Shown: positions 40,001 through 49,457, counted from the first letter of the stretch. The stretch: 64,000 nt of DNA from Corynebacterium aquilae DSM 44791 (GCF_001941445.1 NZ_CP009245.1:2503992-2567991), one strand, 5' to 3'. A program made the numbers and translations. Notes: a model not told the origin generated them from the letters alone.

Positions 40001-40897
40001 GTGCGGGTGGGTCGGCGCAGTTTCGTCGGCAACTCCGGCATGGTGGCCCCGGGCCGTAAAGTGCGCAAGAATTCGCTTGTCGCGGTGCTGAGCTCAGCGC
40101 CGAAAAAGGCGAAGGCCGGGTCGAACTGGATGGGCAGCCCGCCGGTGCGGCTGCGGCGCGTGCAGGTGTGCGCCGCCGGCGGTGAGGCGGTCACCTACCA
40201 GCCGCCTTTGGCGAAAAAGGTTGCCCGCGCCACCGTGGAGACCGGCCGCTTGCTCGCCCCCATGACCAGCTTTTCCCTAGCAGTCGGCGCGATTGCCACC
40301 ATCATCGCCTGCTGGACCATCACCTCCAGCCTGGTGTGGGCATGGCTGGCCACCGCGGGCGTACTGGTTGCCTGCGGGATTGTGGCCTTGGGTATCACGG
40401 TGTTGATGAAGTGGGCGTGCGTGGGCCGGATTGCCGCGGGCAGCCACCCGCTGTGGACCCGGTTTATTTGGCTCAACGAGCTGCAAGACGCCTTCGTCGA
40501 ATCCGTGGCGGCCCCCTGGTTGTTGGATCGGATTCCGGGCACCGGCACCATGGCCACCGCCCTGCGACTCCTGGGCGCAAAAATCGGCAAGGGCACCTGG
40601 TTGGAAACCTACTGGCTGCCCGAGGCGGACTTGTGCGTCATCGGCGACGGGGTGTCGGTCAACCGGGGCTGCGTGGTGCAAACCCACCTCTTCCAGGACC
40701 GGGTGATGAGCCTGGATTCGGTCTCACTGGGCGAAGGCTCGAGCGTTGGCCCGCACTCGGTGGTGCTGCCCGCATCCAAGCTGGGGCGGCGCACCTGGGT
40801 GGGCCCGGCCTCCCTGGTGATGCGCGGGGACGTGCTGCCCGGGGGCAGCCGCTGGCAGGGCAACACCGTCGAGCCCTACCCCACCGACGACAACTAG
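37001..40897 (+). CDS. Pls/PosA-type membrane non-ribosomal peptide synthetase
   Basis: 1298 aa from ATG 37001; GTG 36986 is an alternative. The adenylation domain (about 1-490) has IIFTSGSTGLPKG, NTYGPTEATV, RSGDMVRL, DDQVKIGGRRIELGE and TSGKVDKKSLP. A carrier domain (about 500-580) carries the phosphopantetheine serine in FFHLGGTSLAA. Then come several pairs of membrane helices separated by three soluble modules, each with left-handed beta-helix hexapeptide repeats (about 730-820, 950-1050 and 1190-1290). There is no condensation or thioesterase domain. This is the layout of epsilon-poly-L-lysine synthetase of Streptomyces and its relatives, which join one amino acid iteratively by isopeptide bonds. 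Monomer and product here are unknown. Codon preference changes in the last third. Confidence 0.9.
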   Translation: MDRLLNSPPPQFLLQSRAPAPRTLVEILQRTAADFPDAAAIDDGSVLTYQELVDEVFTTAEWLASVGIGRGDRVGIRMPSGSRNLYIAILSTLAAGAAYVPVDADDPDERAEIVFGQAGVSAIFTGDGLKLVGEARPARRHELPGTEDDAWIIFTSGSTGLPKGVAVTHRNAAAFVDAEAQLFCQDEPLGPEDRVLAGLSVAFDASCEEMWLAWRHGACLVPAPRSLVRSGMDLGPWLVSRDVSVVSTVPTLASMWPAEALDGVRLMIFGGEACPAELVRKLCAEEREVWNTYGPTEATVVTCAALMAPDEEVSIGLPLAGWDMAVVDADGYPVSIGQSGELIIGGVGLARYLDADKDAQVYAPLPSLGWQRAYRSGDMVRLEEDGVYFVGRTDDQVKIGGRRIELGEVSANVAAAPGVNAAAVVVRQTPAGDKLLVAYLSPEDPATDWAALSDGVRAFLQERMPAALVPRIHVMDPLPVTTSGKVDKKSLPWPLPGADVTAEGLTPCERFVAEAWLEELGVAIEGADADFFHLGGTSLAAAALVARLRENVPTVSVRDVYDHPRLGALAERLVQLGWSPEAAGVADDGAPVALVGAGTRVGQAAGLAAALLVRASVWLAWIVLGVFVAGRLGAQWAPPVGLVQAILAAVWVSPVARLPLSALSARVLCAGLTPGDYPRGGVAHLRVWVAERIQDAFGAHGLGGAVWINSYARMLGCRLGRGVTLHTVPPVTGMLSAGDFAAIGPEVDVLGYWVDSTHFHLGRVTIGAHARVDARSTLGPGAVVGAHAHIEPGSLIDSRTKVKDHSRWAGNPAVRVGRPKRTFPLDPPPRARRWLPVYVLIAGMVGLLPYLCLGVGAAGLWAVIPDSAHGVQAAGYALLGAPLGALLSFGSYMAATWVGVRVMQRGLDDEIHPVRSWHGVRMWAATRLMDEARRHLFPIYAAQLTPYWLRSLGARIGKDAEISTAVMIPALTDVRDESFLADDTMVGGYEVGNGWLKTGAVRVGRRSFVGNSGMVAPGRKVRKNSLVAVLSSAPKKAKAGSNWMGSPPVRLRRVQVCAAGGEAVTYQPPLAKKVARATVETGRLLAPMTSFSLAVGAIATIIACWTITSSLVWAWLATAGVLVACGIVALGITVLMKWACVGRIAAGSHPLWTRFIWLNELQDAFVESVAAPWLLDRIPGTGTMATALRLLGAKIGKGTWLETYWLPEADLCVIGDGVSVNRGCVVQTHLFQDRVMSLDSVSLGEGSSVGPHSVVLPASKLGRRTWVGPASLVMRGDVLPGGSRWQGNTVEPYPTDDN

Positions 40898-40919
40898 CAG
40901 GCTTCCCGCCGACAACAAC

Positions 40920-40973
40920 CACCCCGGGCCGCATCCTCGACAAGCAAGGGAATACGACCCGGGGTGTTCTTTG
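40920..40973 (+). terminator. Terminator of the NRPS gene
   Basis: CACCCCGGGCCG (40920-40931) pairs with CGACCCGGGGTG (40955-40966), with one mismatch and a 23-base loop, followed by TTCTTT. Confidence 0.65.
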
Positions 40974-41012
40974 CTCCCTTCTCCCCCATCACGGGGCAAA
41001 AGCAAGCAAAAA

Positions 41013-41041
41013 ACAGCCCCCGCATTTAAGGCGGGAGCTGT
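41013..41041 (-). terminator. Terminator of ppk2
   Basis: An 11-base arm (41013-41023) pairs with 41031-41041 with one mismatch; on the minus strand a TTTTTT tract follows. Confidence 0.85.
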
Positions 41042-41066
41042 CAATGTTTATGGATGGCCTAAACGC

Positions 41067-41966
41067 TTAGTCACCGATCTGGTCGCGGCCGCGCAGAACA
41101 ATCTTCGGATCCGGCTGGCCAACCAACTCGTGGTCCTTGCCGGTGTATTCGAACTTCGACAGCACATAACGCATCGCGTTGATGCGGGCGCGCTTTTTGT
41201 CGTTGGACTTAATGGTGATCCACGGGGACTCGTCGGTGTCGGTGTAGCGGAACTGCTCCTCCTTGGCGCGGGTGTAATCATCCCACTTGTCCAAGGACGC
41301 CAAGTCCATCGGAGACAGCTTCCACTGACGCACCGGGTCGACCTGGCGGATAGCGAAACGGGTGCGCTGCTCCTTCTGGGTAACAGAGAACCAGAACTTC
41401 GTCAGGCTAATGCCGGAACCCATGATCATGTTCTCCAGCATGGGCACTTCACGCAAAAACTCTGCGTGCTGCGACTCGGTGCAGAAACCCATCACGCGCT
41501 CCACGCCGGAGCGGTTGTACCAGGAACGGTCGAAGAAGACGATCTCGCCAGCACTCGGGAAGTGCTCGATGTAGCGCTGGAAATACCAGGAGGTCGACTC
41601 ACGCGGCGACGGCTTCTCCAGGGCAACAGTGCGGGCACCACGGGGGTTGAGGTGCTCGTTGAAACGCTTAATGGTGCCACCCTTACCGGCGGCGTCGCGG
41701 CCCTCAAACAGGATGATGTGACGCTGGCCGGTGTCCTTGGTCCAGTTCTGCCACTTCAACAGCTCGATCTGCAGACCGCGCTTGACCTTTTCGTACTCGT
41801 CACGAGACATACGCTCGTCGTAGGGGTAGTTTTCCCGCCAGGTGTCAATCGGCTTGCCTTCTGGGGTCAGAAGGACCGGATCGTCTTCGTCAGAATCGTC
41901 GACGACGTAGCCTTCCGTGGCCGCGAGATCGACGATGGGCAGGTCCTGTTCTTTTGCGTCAGCCAT
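41067..41966 (-). CDS. ppk2: Polyphosphate kinase 2
   Basis: 299 aa from ATG 41966 (MADAKEQDLPIV). It transfers phosphate between polyphosphate and nucleoside diphosphates. The PPK2 core has GRDAAGKGGTIKR (Walker A), the catalytic FFDRSWYNRSGVE (Walker B) and the lid region near RQVDPVRQWKLSP. C. glutamicum has two such enzymes, and this matches that class in length. No strong Shine-Dalgarno is close to the ATG. Confidence 0.95.
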   Translation of the reverse strand: MADAKEQDLPIVDLAATEGYVVDDSDEDDPVLLTPEGKPIDTWRENYPYDERMSRDEYEKVKRGLQIELLKWQNWTKDTGQRHIILFEGRDAAGKGGTIKRFNEHLNPRGARTVALEKPSPRESTSWYFQRYIEHFPSAGEIVFFDRSWYNRSGVERVMGFCTESQHAEFLREVPMLENMIMGSGISLTKFWFSVTQKEQRTRFAIRQVDPVRQWKLSPMDLASLDKWDDYTRAKEEQFRYTDTDESPWITIKSNDKKRARINAMRYVLSKFEYTGKDHELVGQPDPKIVLRGRDQIGD

Positions 41967-42212
41967 GGCTACTAGTTTAGTCCTCTCCCCCACCCCGCCG
42001 TGCCCGAATATCGTGTTTGCCTGGGAAAACTGCACACCCTCTGCCCCCGAAAAGGGGTATTAGGGGACGTGAGATTGCTATCAGCTTTCAAAACGCCTGG
42101 ACGAATCCGCCCAAGGGGGTAGATCACAGCCGCAACCACGCAGGAAAGCATAAGCACCACACGCTCTCACACCACCCACCCCACACGACAACAACCCCGT
42201 ACAGCACACAAA
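41967..42212. other. Upstream region of ppk2, no supported gene
   Basis: About 245 bases without a credible coding frame, rich in C and A on the plus strand. The ppk2 promoter must lie here, but I see no clear -10/-35 pair. Confidence 0.5.
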
Positions 42213-42253
42213 CCCCGCTGCAGCAGCACACATCCGCATGCGCCACAGCGGGG
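42213..42253 (-). terminator. Possible terminator behind the DedA gene
   Basis: CCCCGCTG (42213-42220) pairs with CAGCGGGG (42246-42253) across a 25-base loop; the minus-strand T-tract is short (TTTG). Weak. Confidence 0.45.
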
Positions 42254-42286
42254 CCGTATGAGGGCTTAAACGCCTAAGGATCACCC

Positions 42287-43222
42287 CTAGCTTTCCTGCG
42301 GTGCTACAGCAGCCTTCTTCCTACTCCGAATGACCGCGCCTGCGATGATAAGGACAACCAGACCGATAGCAACGTAGTTCGCGATCTTCATGTAGCCCTC
42401 GAGAATCTCCACGGCAGGATCGCCCACCGCAAAACCGAAGTACACATACCCCGCCAGCCACAGGGTCGCGGCCAGGTAATCCAAAATCAAAAACTTCTTC
42501 AGGCTCATCCCGTTCGCGCCCGCCAGAACGAACACCACCATGCCGATCGGCTATGGGATTGGAACATAGGCCACAAAGATGCCCAACCAGCCGAGCTTGT
42601 GCGCCCATTTTTCCGCCCGCTCGTAATTGCGGCGAGCCTGCTTAGACCGGTTCGCCGCGGACATTTCAATAATGCCGCGCCCCCACAGCGCACCAGCCCA
42701 CCAGTAGATCCAGTCAAACTTTATTCGCGCCAGCCCGCCCAAAAGGATCGGCCACAACAGGGGCACCTCCTTGCCCACCGCATACATCGCACCCAGGGCC
42801 GCGCCACCGGTTTTCGAACCAATCGCCGCCACCGCCCACGGCAGCCGGTGCTCAGCGCCCAATAGGTAGGCGTTGAGCGGCATCATGGCCACCGCAAAGA
42901 TTCCCATGCCGACAAAGGCTGCAAAACACAGCTTGTCAGCCCTGGTGGGTTTCCTCTTCCACGGCATGCCCGGCTGGTCCCACCATTTTGTTTTCTCCCC
43001 CCGGCCGGAATCCTTTGGCTGCGTCTCGCACGCAGCTGTGTCCGGCGCGTCCATATCCGCTTCCACCCCCGCACGATCGCTTTCGGCTGCTGGGAGTTTA
43101 TCCTCGCGGGTCGCGTGATCGCCCCCACGATTATTGTTGGGCTTCGTTGGGGTGCTAGCTGAGGGAGCACCACCAGCGGTCGGTTCTTCGCCACGCTCAA
43201 AAGTGTCAAGTTCGCTTGTCAT
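42287..43222 (-). pseudogene. DedA/VTT-family membrane protein interrupted by an in-frame amber codon
   Basis: From ATG 43222 the frame runs 223 codons, hits TAG at 42551-42553, and continues in the same frame to a stop at 42287 (311 codons in all). The protein has a long polar N-terminus (about 1-95), then DedA-like hydrophobic segments and, beyond the amber codon, PIGMVVFVLAGANGMSLKKFLILD. This stretch directly continues VAYVPIP before it, and such P-I-P-x-P-I-G runs are typical of the family. One base change from Tyr, Gln, Glu, Trp, Ser, Leu or Lys would explain it. DedA proteins are involved in lipid flipping and membrane homeostasis. An internal ATG at 42541 could restart an 84-aa fragment. 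A sequencing error is also possible. Confidence 0.8.
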
Positions 43223-43283
43223 GTGACGACAGTAACATGCCACTTAACTGGAGAAAAAGGATTTGGAAAAAATCTTTAAACGC

Positions 43284-43325
43284 AAAAGTCCCCCAGGTCG
43301 CAATGAAATGCGACGTGGGGGACTT
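43284..43325 (-). terminator. Strong terminator behind the porin cluster
   Basis: A 17-bp stem (43286-43302 with 43109+200, that is 43309-43325) with one mismatch and a six-base loop; on the minus strand it is followed by TTTT. It closes the porH-porA cluster. Confidence 0.93.
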
Positions 43326-43358
43326 AGAAAAGCTGAGCTAGAAGCTCAGGCCAAGGTC

Positions 43359-43517
43359 TTACTTGACCAGGCCCAGCAGCTTAGCGATAGCGCCAGCAAC
43401 CTTGCCGAAGGGCTTGAGGAAGTCAGCGATGGTGGAGAAGTTGAAGACGTCGCCCTCAGCGGAGAAGGACTTGCCGGAGCCCTCAGAGAAGGATGCGAGC
43501 TGAGTAAGGAAATCCAT
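43359..43517 (-). CDS. PorA-like small cell-envelope porin, second copy
   Basis: 52 aa: starts MDFLTQLASFSEGSGKS and ends IAKLLGLVK. Tiny, helical, no signal peptide, as for C. glutamicum PorA (45 aa, ending VADLIGLLG). In C. glutamicum PorA and PorH form the main cation-selective channel of the mycolate outer membrane and lie beside groEL2, as here. It shares LxPFGxxxGAIAxxLGLVK with the other copy (43910-44044). An AAAGG ribosome site lies ten bases before the ATG. The ORF is below usual length cut-offs and would often be missed. Confidence 0.8.
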   Translation of the reverse strand: MDFLTQLASFSEGSGKSFSAEGDVFNFSTIADFLKPFGKVAGAIAKLLGLVK

Positions 43518-43582
43518 GGTGTTTTACCTTTCGAAGGATTGGAAGTTGACTTAGCAGGCCGTTGTCAGCCAGCCAAGAAGAA

Positions 43583-43714
43583 TTACTTGGAGGACAGGGC
43601 GCTGAGCTTGCCGAGCTGGGTAACAGCGGCCGGGAAGTTAGCAACCAGGTCAACGATGGCGGAAACGAAGGTGCTGAAGTCGCCGAAAACGGTCTTAACA
43701 ACGGAAAGATCCAT
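43583..43714 (-). CDS. PorH-like small cell-envelope porin, second copy
   Basis: 43 aa starting MDLSVVKTVFGDFSTFVSA, close to the first copy (MDLSVVKTVLGDFSTFTDA). The MDLS start and amphipathic helix match C. glutamicum PorH (57 aa, MDLSLLKETLG). A strong GAGGAG site lies eight bases upstream. PorH partners PorA in a hetero-oligomeric, O-mycoloylated channel in C. glutamicum; Ser/Thr residues here could be modified the same way. It is transcribed with the second porA-like gene 65 bases downstream. Confidence 0.8.
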   Translation of the reverse strand: MDLSVVKTVFGDFSTFVSAIVDLVANFPAAVTQLGKLSALSSK

Positions 43715-43808
43715 GATGGGTCTCCTCGAGTAGATTGTGCGGGGCGGCTTTCCAACCCCACGGGAAAGGTGAGAGGCGAAGGGAAAGGATTCCCTAGCGC
43801 CGTGTGAA

Positions 43809-43841
43809 ATTATAAACCCGATTACCGGGTCGCGCCTGAAC
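43809..43841 (-). promoter_or_regulatory. Promoter of the second porH-porA pair
   Basis: The minus strand has a perfect TATAAT (43809-43814). The best -35-like TTCAGG is about 20 bases away, so the -35 is poor. The predicted start gives a leader of about 85 bases before the second PorH gene. Confidence 0.5.
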
Positions 43842-43909
43842 CTTGAGAAAAAGCTCGGGCAAGTTCATTCAAGCTATCGGACAGAGCCGACAACTCGTTA
43901 CAGGTGCTG

Positions 43910-44044
43910 TTACTTCACCAGGCCGAGCATGTCGGCGATTGCACCGAAGAAGTCACCGAAGGGCTCGAGAGCGTCGACGATGATCTTCAGGTGGCTCTTC
44001 TCGCTGGTGGAGAAGGAAGTGAGGTTGTTGAGGAATTCGAGCAT
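43910..44044 (-). CDS. PorA-like small cell-envelope porin, first copy
   Basis: 44 aa, MLEFLNNLTSFSTSEK at the start and FGAIADMLGLVK at the end. Its length and C-terminal helix match C. glutamicum PorA. AAAGG precedes the ATG by nine bases. It follows the first PorH-like gene by 25 bases and should be co-transcribed with it. Confidence 0.82.
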   Translation of the reverse strand: MLEFLNNLTSFSTSEKSHLKIIVDALEPFGDFFGAIADMLGLVK

Positions 44045-44069
44045 TGTGAAACCTTTTGTTCTAGAGAGC

Positions 44070-44201
44070 TTAGGAGGAGTGAGCCTGGGTCAGCTTCACG
44101 AGAACCTCAACCATCTTCGGGAACTTCTCAACGAGGGTGCCCAGAGCATCGGTAAAGGTGCTGAAATCGCCCAGAACGGTCTTCACGACAGAGAGATCCA
44201 T
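44070..44201 (-). CDS. PorH-like small cell-envelope porin, first copy
   Basis: 43 aa, starting MDLSVVKTVLGDFSTF. The open frame extends upstream, but an AAGGAG site five to six bases before ATG 44201 fixes this start. Amphipathic helix with alternating hydrophobic and charged faces (LVEKFPKMVEVLVKLTQ). First gene of the duplicated porH-porA module. Confidence 0.83.
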   Translation of the reverse strand: MDLSVVKTVLGDFSTFTDALGTLVEKFPKMVEVLVKLTQAHSS

Positions 44202-44286
44202 AAGTGTCTCCTTGGGTCGGAGCCAGCCATGAATTCTCGGCCGGCTGTCAAAAGTTTTATGTCGACTCGAATTCGAGCCACACCTA

Positions 44287-44315
44287 AAGGTATGCCCAGG
44301 CAGGTAACCCGTCAA
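44287..44315 (-). promoter_or_regulatory. Promoter of the first porH-porA pair
   Basis: TTGACG (44310-44315) and TACCTT (44287-44292) on the minus strand are 17 bases apart, the optimal spacing. Transcription would start near 44280, giving a leader of about 80 bases. Confidence 0.65.
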
Positions 44316-44344
44316 CCGAAAAGCATTGGCGATGGTCATCACAG

Positions 44345-44827
44345 GTTTCCTGAGAATTTGTCCGATGTCACACAGTTTTCACATCAGTAAAAATGCACCC
44401 CACCTGCCACTTTAAGTCCCGCAATGGAAAAACCCTTCGTTAGACCCAGGTTTTTTCTCACGATTGTTAACACCCCTAGCCCCTTTGGCGATATCGCAAA
44501 ACCCGCGCCCACCTGCGAAAAACTCGCCAAAAAAAATTCCCAAATTACCCCCAAACAGGGGTGCTTTGGGGCGGTAAATCACCCTTTCGGGCTACTGCTA
44601 CCCGCGCTGTCGCGAGTCTCCTGCCCTTTGCGGCAACAGGCGCGCACGCTGCACAGATGCTCAACTTTCTGCGCTATCAATCATTGTGGGTTGCACAGCA
44701 ACCCAGACAAAACCACACGGGCTCACACTCCCCCACCCCCTCCAAGGCGCACCCCCACGCGCACACCGGGCCCTAGCCCCCCACACCGCATCTACACCGA
44801 CGGACGGGCCACCTGAAAACGCAGAAA
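44345..44827. other. Intergenic region between the porins and groEL, no supported gene
   Basis: About 480 bases, AT-rich at first and then rich in C and A. I searched both strands for further MDLS/MDF-type mini-ORFs with ribosome sites and found none. Confidence 0.55.
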
Positions 44828-44859
44828 GGCGCCAAGCAACCGCAAGGTCACTTGGCGCC
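44828..44859 (-). terminator. Terminator of groEL
   Basis: GGCGCCAAG (44828-44836) pairs with CTTGGCGCC (44851-44859) across 14 bases; on the minus strand TTTC follows. Confidence 0.8.
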
Positions 44860-44889
44860 CACACAACGCTACGTTGCGCTCAAGCAGGC

Positions 44890-46710
<1,821 letters not shown>

Positions 46711-47034
46711 CTAGCGAATATTGGCCGCCGGATCCCCCAAGATGTCGATAAAAAACATCGTCGACCAGCCCAAAATCATCAACGCAACCACCGTCAAAAT
46801 CGCCACCGCCCCACCGATGATTGCGGCGATCGCATTTCGGGTATTGGTGGTCGCCACCTCAGCCTGCGCCGCCCGAATTGCGTCCGTGGTCTCCGCGGCG
46901 GTGGTGGTCTGGTGCGCTACGGGCTGCGCGACTGGCGCCGGCTGCTCAGCTTCCTTGGCCGCATAGGGGCTGGTGGTGAAACCGCTAAAGGGGTCTGCCA
47001 GGTCATCGAAGCCAGCATTGTTTGGATACGTCAT
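46711..47034 (-). CDS. Small membrane protein, last gene of the vWA/tubulin-like convoy
   Basis: 107 aa. The N-terminal 55 residues are polar and Pro/Ala/Thr-rich and include ADPFSGF near residue 13. A single long hydrophobic segment (about 68-98, NAIAAIIGGAVAILTVVALMILGWSTMFFI) ends near the C-terminus, so the protein is probably tail-anchored with its N-terminus inside. It starts 12 bases after the 94-aa gene. The DPF motif recurs in other members of this gene set. Function unknown. Confidence 0.7.
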   Translation of the reverse strand: MTYPNNAGFDDLADPFSGFTTSPYAAKEAEQPAPVAQPVAHQTTTAAETTDAIRAAQAEVATTNTRNAIAAIIGGAVAILTVVALMILGWSTMFFIDILGDPAANIR

Positions 47035-47046
47035 GGCTTTTCCCCT

Positions 47047-47331
47047 TTAGCCCTTGCCCCAAAAGCGCCGGCCTTTGGTTTTGGGCTGGGGCGCGGGGCC
47101 GATGATTTGTGGTTGGCGCCGTCGAATCTGGCGATGCGCGCCGGTGGCGGGTTGTTCTTCCTCCGGCACACTGGTCGCCCGGGGTGCCTGTTGGGCGGCG
47201 CGCTCGGCTGAGATCGCCGGGAAGCTCCCGGAGCTTTCCGGTGCCGGCTCTGGCAGCTGCCAACTATCTTCAGCGCTGGTGTCGTCCTCGGGGGGCCAGG
47301 TAGCTGCGGCCCGATCAAACCATCCATTCAT
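47047..47331 (-). CDS. Small disordered hypothetical protein of the convoy
   Basis: 94 aa, acidic and Pro/Glu/Ser-rich in the first half, basic at the end (RRRQPQIIGPAPQPKTKGRRFWGKG). No domain; probably disordered. The start codon shares a base with the stop of the GTPase gene (TGATG), so expression is tied to it. The basic tail could contact lipids or an acidic partner such as the tail of the tubulin-like protein; this is a guess. Confidence 0.6.
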   Translation of the reverse strand: MNGWFDRAAATWPPEDDTSAEDSWQLPEPAPESSGSFPAISAERAAQQAPRATSVPEEEQPATGAHRQIRRRQPQIIGPAPQPKTKGRRFWGKG

Positions 47332-48431
47332 CAGGCATCCTCACTGGTAAAGATTCCGACAGAGGCAAACATTGCGCGCAGCGGGTCCAGGCAGCGAAAT
47401 GGTGCGATACCGGAGCGTGCGACTCGGTCGCCTTCCGGCGGCGCGCCCAGGGCGCTGACTGCAAAACACTGGTACGGGTAGGGGTGCTCGCCCAGCATGG
47501 GCTGCGCCAACTGGGACAGCATCATCGTCGCCCCCAAGCACTGCAGAAGTGACTGCACTTCCCAGTGCAGTAGCTCTTGATCCGCGATCTTAAATGGCGC
47601 ATCCAAGTCGCTGGACTCACGGCGGAAACCCGCCCCGCAGTTGCTCATCACCCGCTGCCAGTTCACATGGGTGTTGCCGTCGTAGTACTGGTCGATCTGG
47701 TTCACATTCGCCAGGTACTGCATGGTGTCGAACTTGCTCAACGTCAACGCCATGTAGGGGCGCGCCTCCGCGCCTAGGACCCGCAGCACGTTTTGCAGCA
47801 CCACCGCTGGGTCTTCGTCGCCCACCTCGTGGCGGGGCACCGCACCCTGCAGCAGCTCCCGGATCTGGCTGACCCGCATCGGATCGAAAAGGAAGATGAT
47901 GCGGTCGGCGTAGCGGAAAAACGTCAGGTCGTCTTTGCGGGCCTCGAAGTTTTCCTCCTTCAAGTCCTCGCCGGCCACGTCCCGAAACACCACAAAAATC
48001 TTTTGGGGGCTGCGGTTTCCCTGTTCATCTTTACGGTCGAACATGCCCAGGTCGAAAATCAACGGCTTGCGCTGATAGGCATCGGCGCTGGCCGACGATG
48101 GGGTGGAGGGCAGCAAACCCATCTGCTTGAACAGGGGGGTTTCGTATTTTTCGCGATAGGTGCGCCGGGTGTATTCGTCCGCCGGGCGGAAAATCGCGCC
48201 ATTGGCAACAGCTAGTTGCTCCAGCAGTTTCACCACCACGGCGATGTACAAAGACTTGCCGCTTGCGCGGGCACCAGCCATGGCGAAGGTGATCACTCCA
48301 CTTCCCTGCCAGCCTTCCGGCAGAGGGCACTCTTTGTCGTCCACATACGGCGAGGAGGTCGCCTCCGGGGGCATCTGCTTGAAGGTGTAGGGGCAGCGGG
48401 TGAGCAGCCGTCCTTGATAATGCTTGCTCAT
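47331..48431 (-). CDS. P-loop GTPase, double-GTPase-2-like
   Basis: 366 aa. P-loop AGARASGKS at 52-60, the switch II/Walker B motif VFRDVAGED, and an SKFD resembling the guanine-specificity NKxD box. This combination fits the TRAFAC-type DO-GTPase2 group found in bacterial multi-gene conflict or signalling systems. No effector enzyme motif. It follows the vWA gene by five bases and precedes the small gene with a one-base overlap. GTP hydrolysis may be the switch of the system, with the GAP1-like neighbour as regulator. Confidence 0.75.
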   Translation of the reverse strand: MSKHYQGRLLTRCPYTFKQMPPEATSSPYVDDKECPLPEGWQGSGVITFAMAGARASGKSLYIAVVVKLLEQLAVANGAIFRPADEYTRRTYREKYETPLFKQMGLLPSTPSSASADAYQRKPLIFDLGMFDRKDEQGNRSPQKIFVVFRDVAGEDLKEENFEARKDDLTFFRYADRIIFLFDPMRVSQIRELLQGAVPRHEVGDEDPAVVLQNVLRVLGAEARPYMALTLSKFDTMQYLANVNQIDQYYDGNTHVNWQRVMSNCGAGFRRESSDLDAPFKIADQELLHWEVQSLLQCLGATMMLSQLAQPMLGEHPYPYQCFAVSALGAPPEGDRVARSGIAPFRCLDPLRAMFASVGIFTSEDA

Positions 48432-48436
48432 GAGCG

Positions 48437-49384
48437 CTAGTCCTTCCGTGCCAGGGCGTTGATCATGTTTTCGGCAGCGTGTGCCATCCGGGAAATATCT
48501 CCGCTCAACACCGCCTGGGTGAGTTCTTCACTAAACAGCGTATGCGTTGCCGAGTGCGGCAGGGTCGGTGGTGTGGCCGTCAACAGGTGAATGGTGCCCG
48601 GGTGCTGCACCAAGGTGGCGGGCATGTCGTCGGAGATCACCACCATTGCATCATGCGGATCAATGTCGTGATGGTCGATGTCCCATCCCGCGCTGGTATA
48701 CCCGGGGTGTTTTTCGACAAAGGTGGTGATGGCGTCCGGTCCGGGTGCTTTGCGGTAAACCGCGGGGTGACTGGAGGTCGCGATGGTGATGCGCTTGCCT
48801 TGGGCGGCGACACTGGTGATTCCCGCTGCGAAAGCCGCCATCGCGGCCAGCGCATCATCGGAGGTAGTGCAGCGCATGGATGCGGAGACATCAAAAACCA
48901 CCGTGACGTCGGTGCGCGCATTTTGGGGCAGCGAGTCCACGCCGATACTCGTGCGCAACGCGCTGCGCACACCAGTTGCCAGGGGGCTCAGCGGCTCGTC
49001 GACGGACTGGTCGGCGACTTGAATGTGAATCGTGCCGTTGCGTTCCAGCAGCGTGGCGACCGGGAATGTCGACAGGTTCGACACATCAAAGGCCGGCAGC
49101 TGCATCACAATATCGTCGTCACGCGTGCGACCAATGATGGTGAAATGCACGTAGGCAATCACGTTTGCCGGGAAGTTGCTGGCCCCGCTCGGGGCAAGGT
49201 TGACCGTCGCAGGCCCCGTGATGTCACGAATCATCAGCTTGCTGCCGCTGCGCTTGTGGGTGCAGGCGTCAACGTGGGTGCTGAAACCGTGGCCGCCAGT
49301 CAGGCTGATGGTGAAAAAGCCGCGCAGGTCTCGGGGCAGCCCGGTATCGAAGGTTTGACCGGGACGCAGAGTAATTGACTGCAT
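48437..49384 (-). CDS. Soluble vWA-domain protein
   Basis: 315 aa, no signal peptide or membrane segment. The N-terminal 120 residues (MQSITLRPGQTFDTGLP...) look like a beta-sandwich and vaguely recall TerD-type domains. A von Willebrand A domain follows, with intact MIDAS start DVSASM (Asp165, Ser167, Ser169) and a later VVISDDMP aspartate. Metal-dependent protein binding is therefore likely in the cytoplasm. It lies 73 bases after the GAP1-like gene, with a hairpin between, and five bases before the GTPase gene. Confidence 0.8.
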   Translation of the reverse strand: MQSITLRPGQTFDTGLPRDLRGFFTISLTGGHGFSTHVDACTHKRSGSKLMIRDITGPATVNLAPSGASNFPANVIAYVHFTIIGRTRDDDIVMQLPAFDVSNLSTFPVATLLERNGTIHIQVADQSVDEPLSPLATGVRSALRTSIGVDSLPQNARTDVTVVFDVSASMRCTTSDDALAAMAAFAAGITSVAAQGKRITIATSSHPAVYRKAPGPDAITTFVEKHPGYTSAGWDIDHHDIDPHDAMVVISDDMPATLVQHPGTIHLLTATPPTLPHSATHTLFSEELTQAVLSGDISRMAHAAENMINALARKD

Positions 49385-49423
49385 GATGCGGTGCGACCTT
49401 TCTGTGTCGTGGGGATGTCCAAG

Positions 49424-49444
49424 ATCCCCTTTTTTTAAGGGGAT
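49424..49444 (-). terminator. Hairpin between the GAP1-like and soluble vWA genes
   Basis: ATCCCCTT (49424-49431) pairs with AAGGGGAT (49437-49444) around five T residues. On the minus strand the loop is AAAAA and no T-tract follows. It sits in one of only two real gaps in the convoy, so it may set relative expression by mRNA processing or partial termination. Confidence 0.55.
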
Positions 49445-49457
49445 ACCTGCTGTGGGC

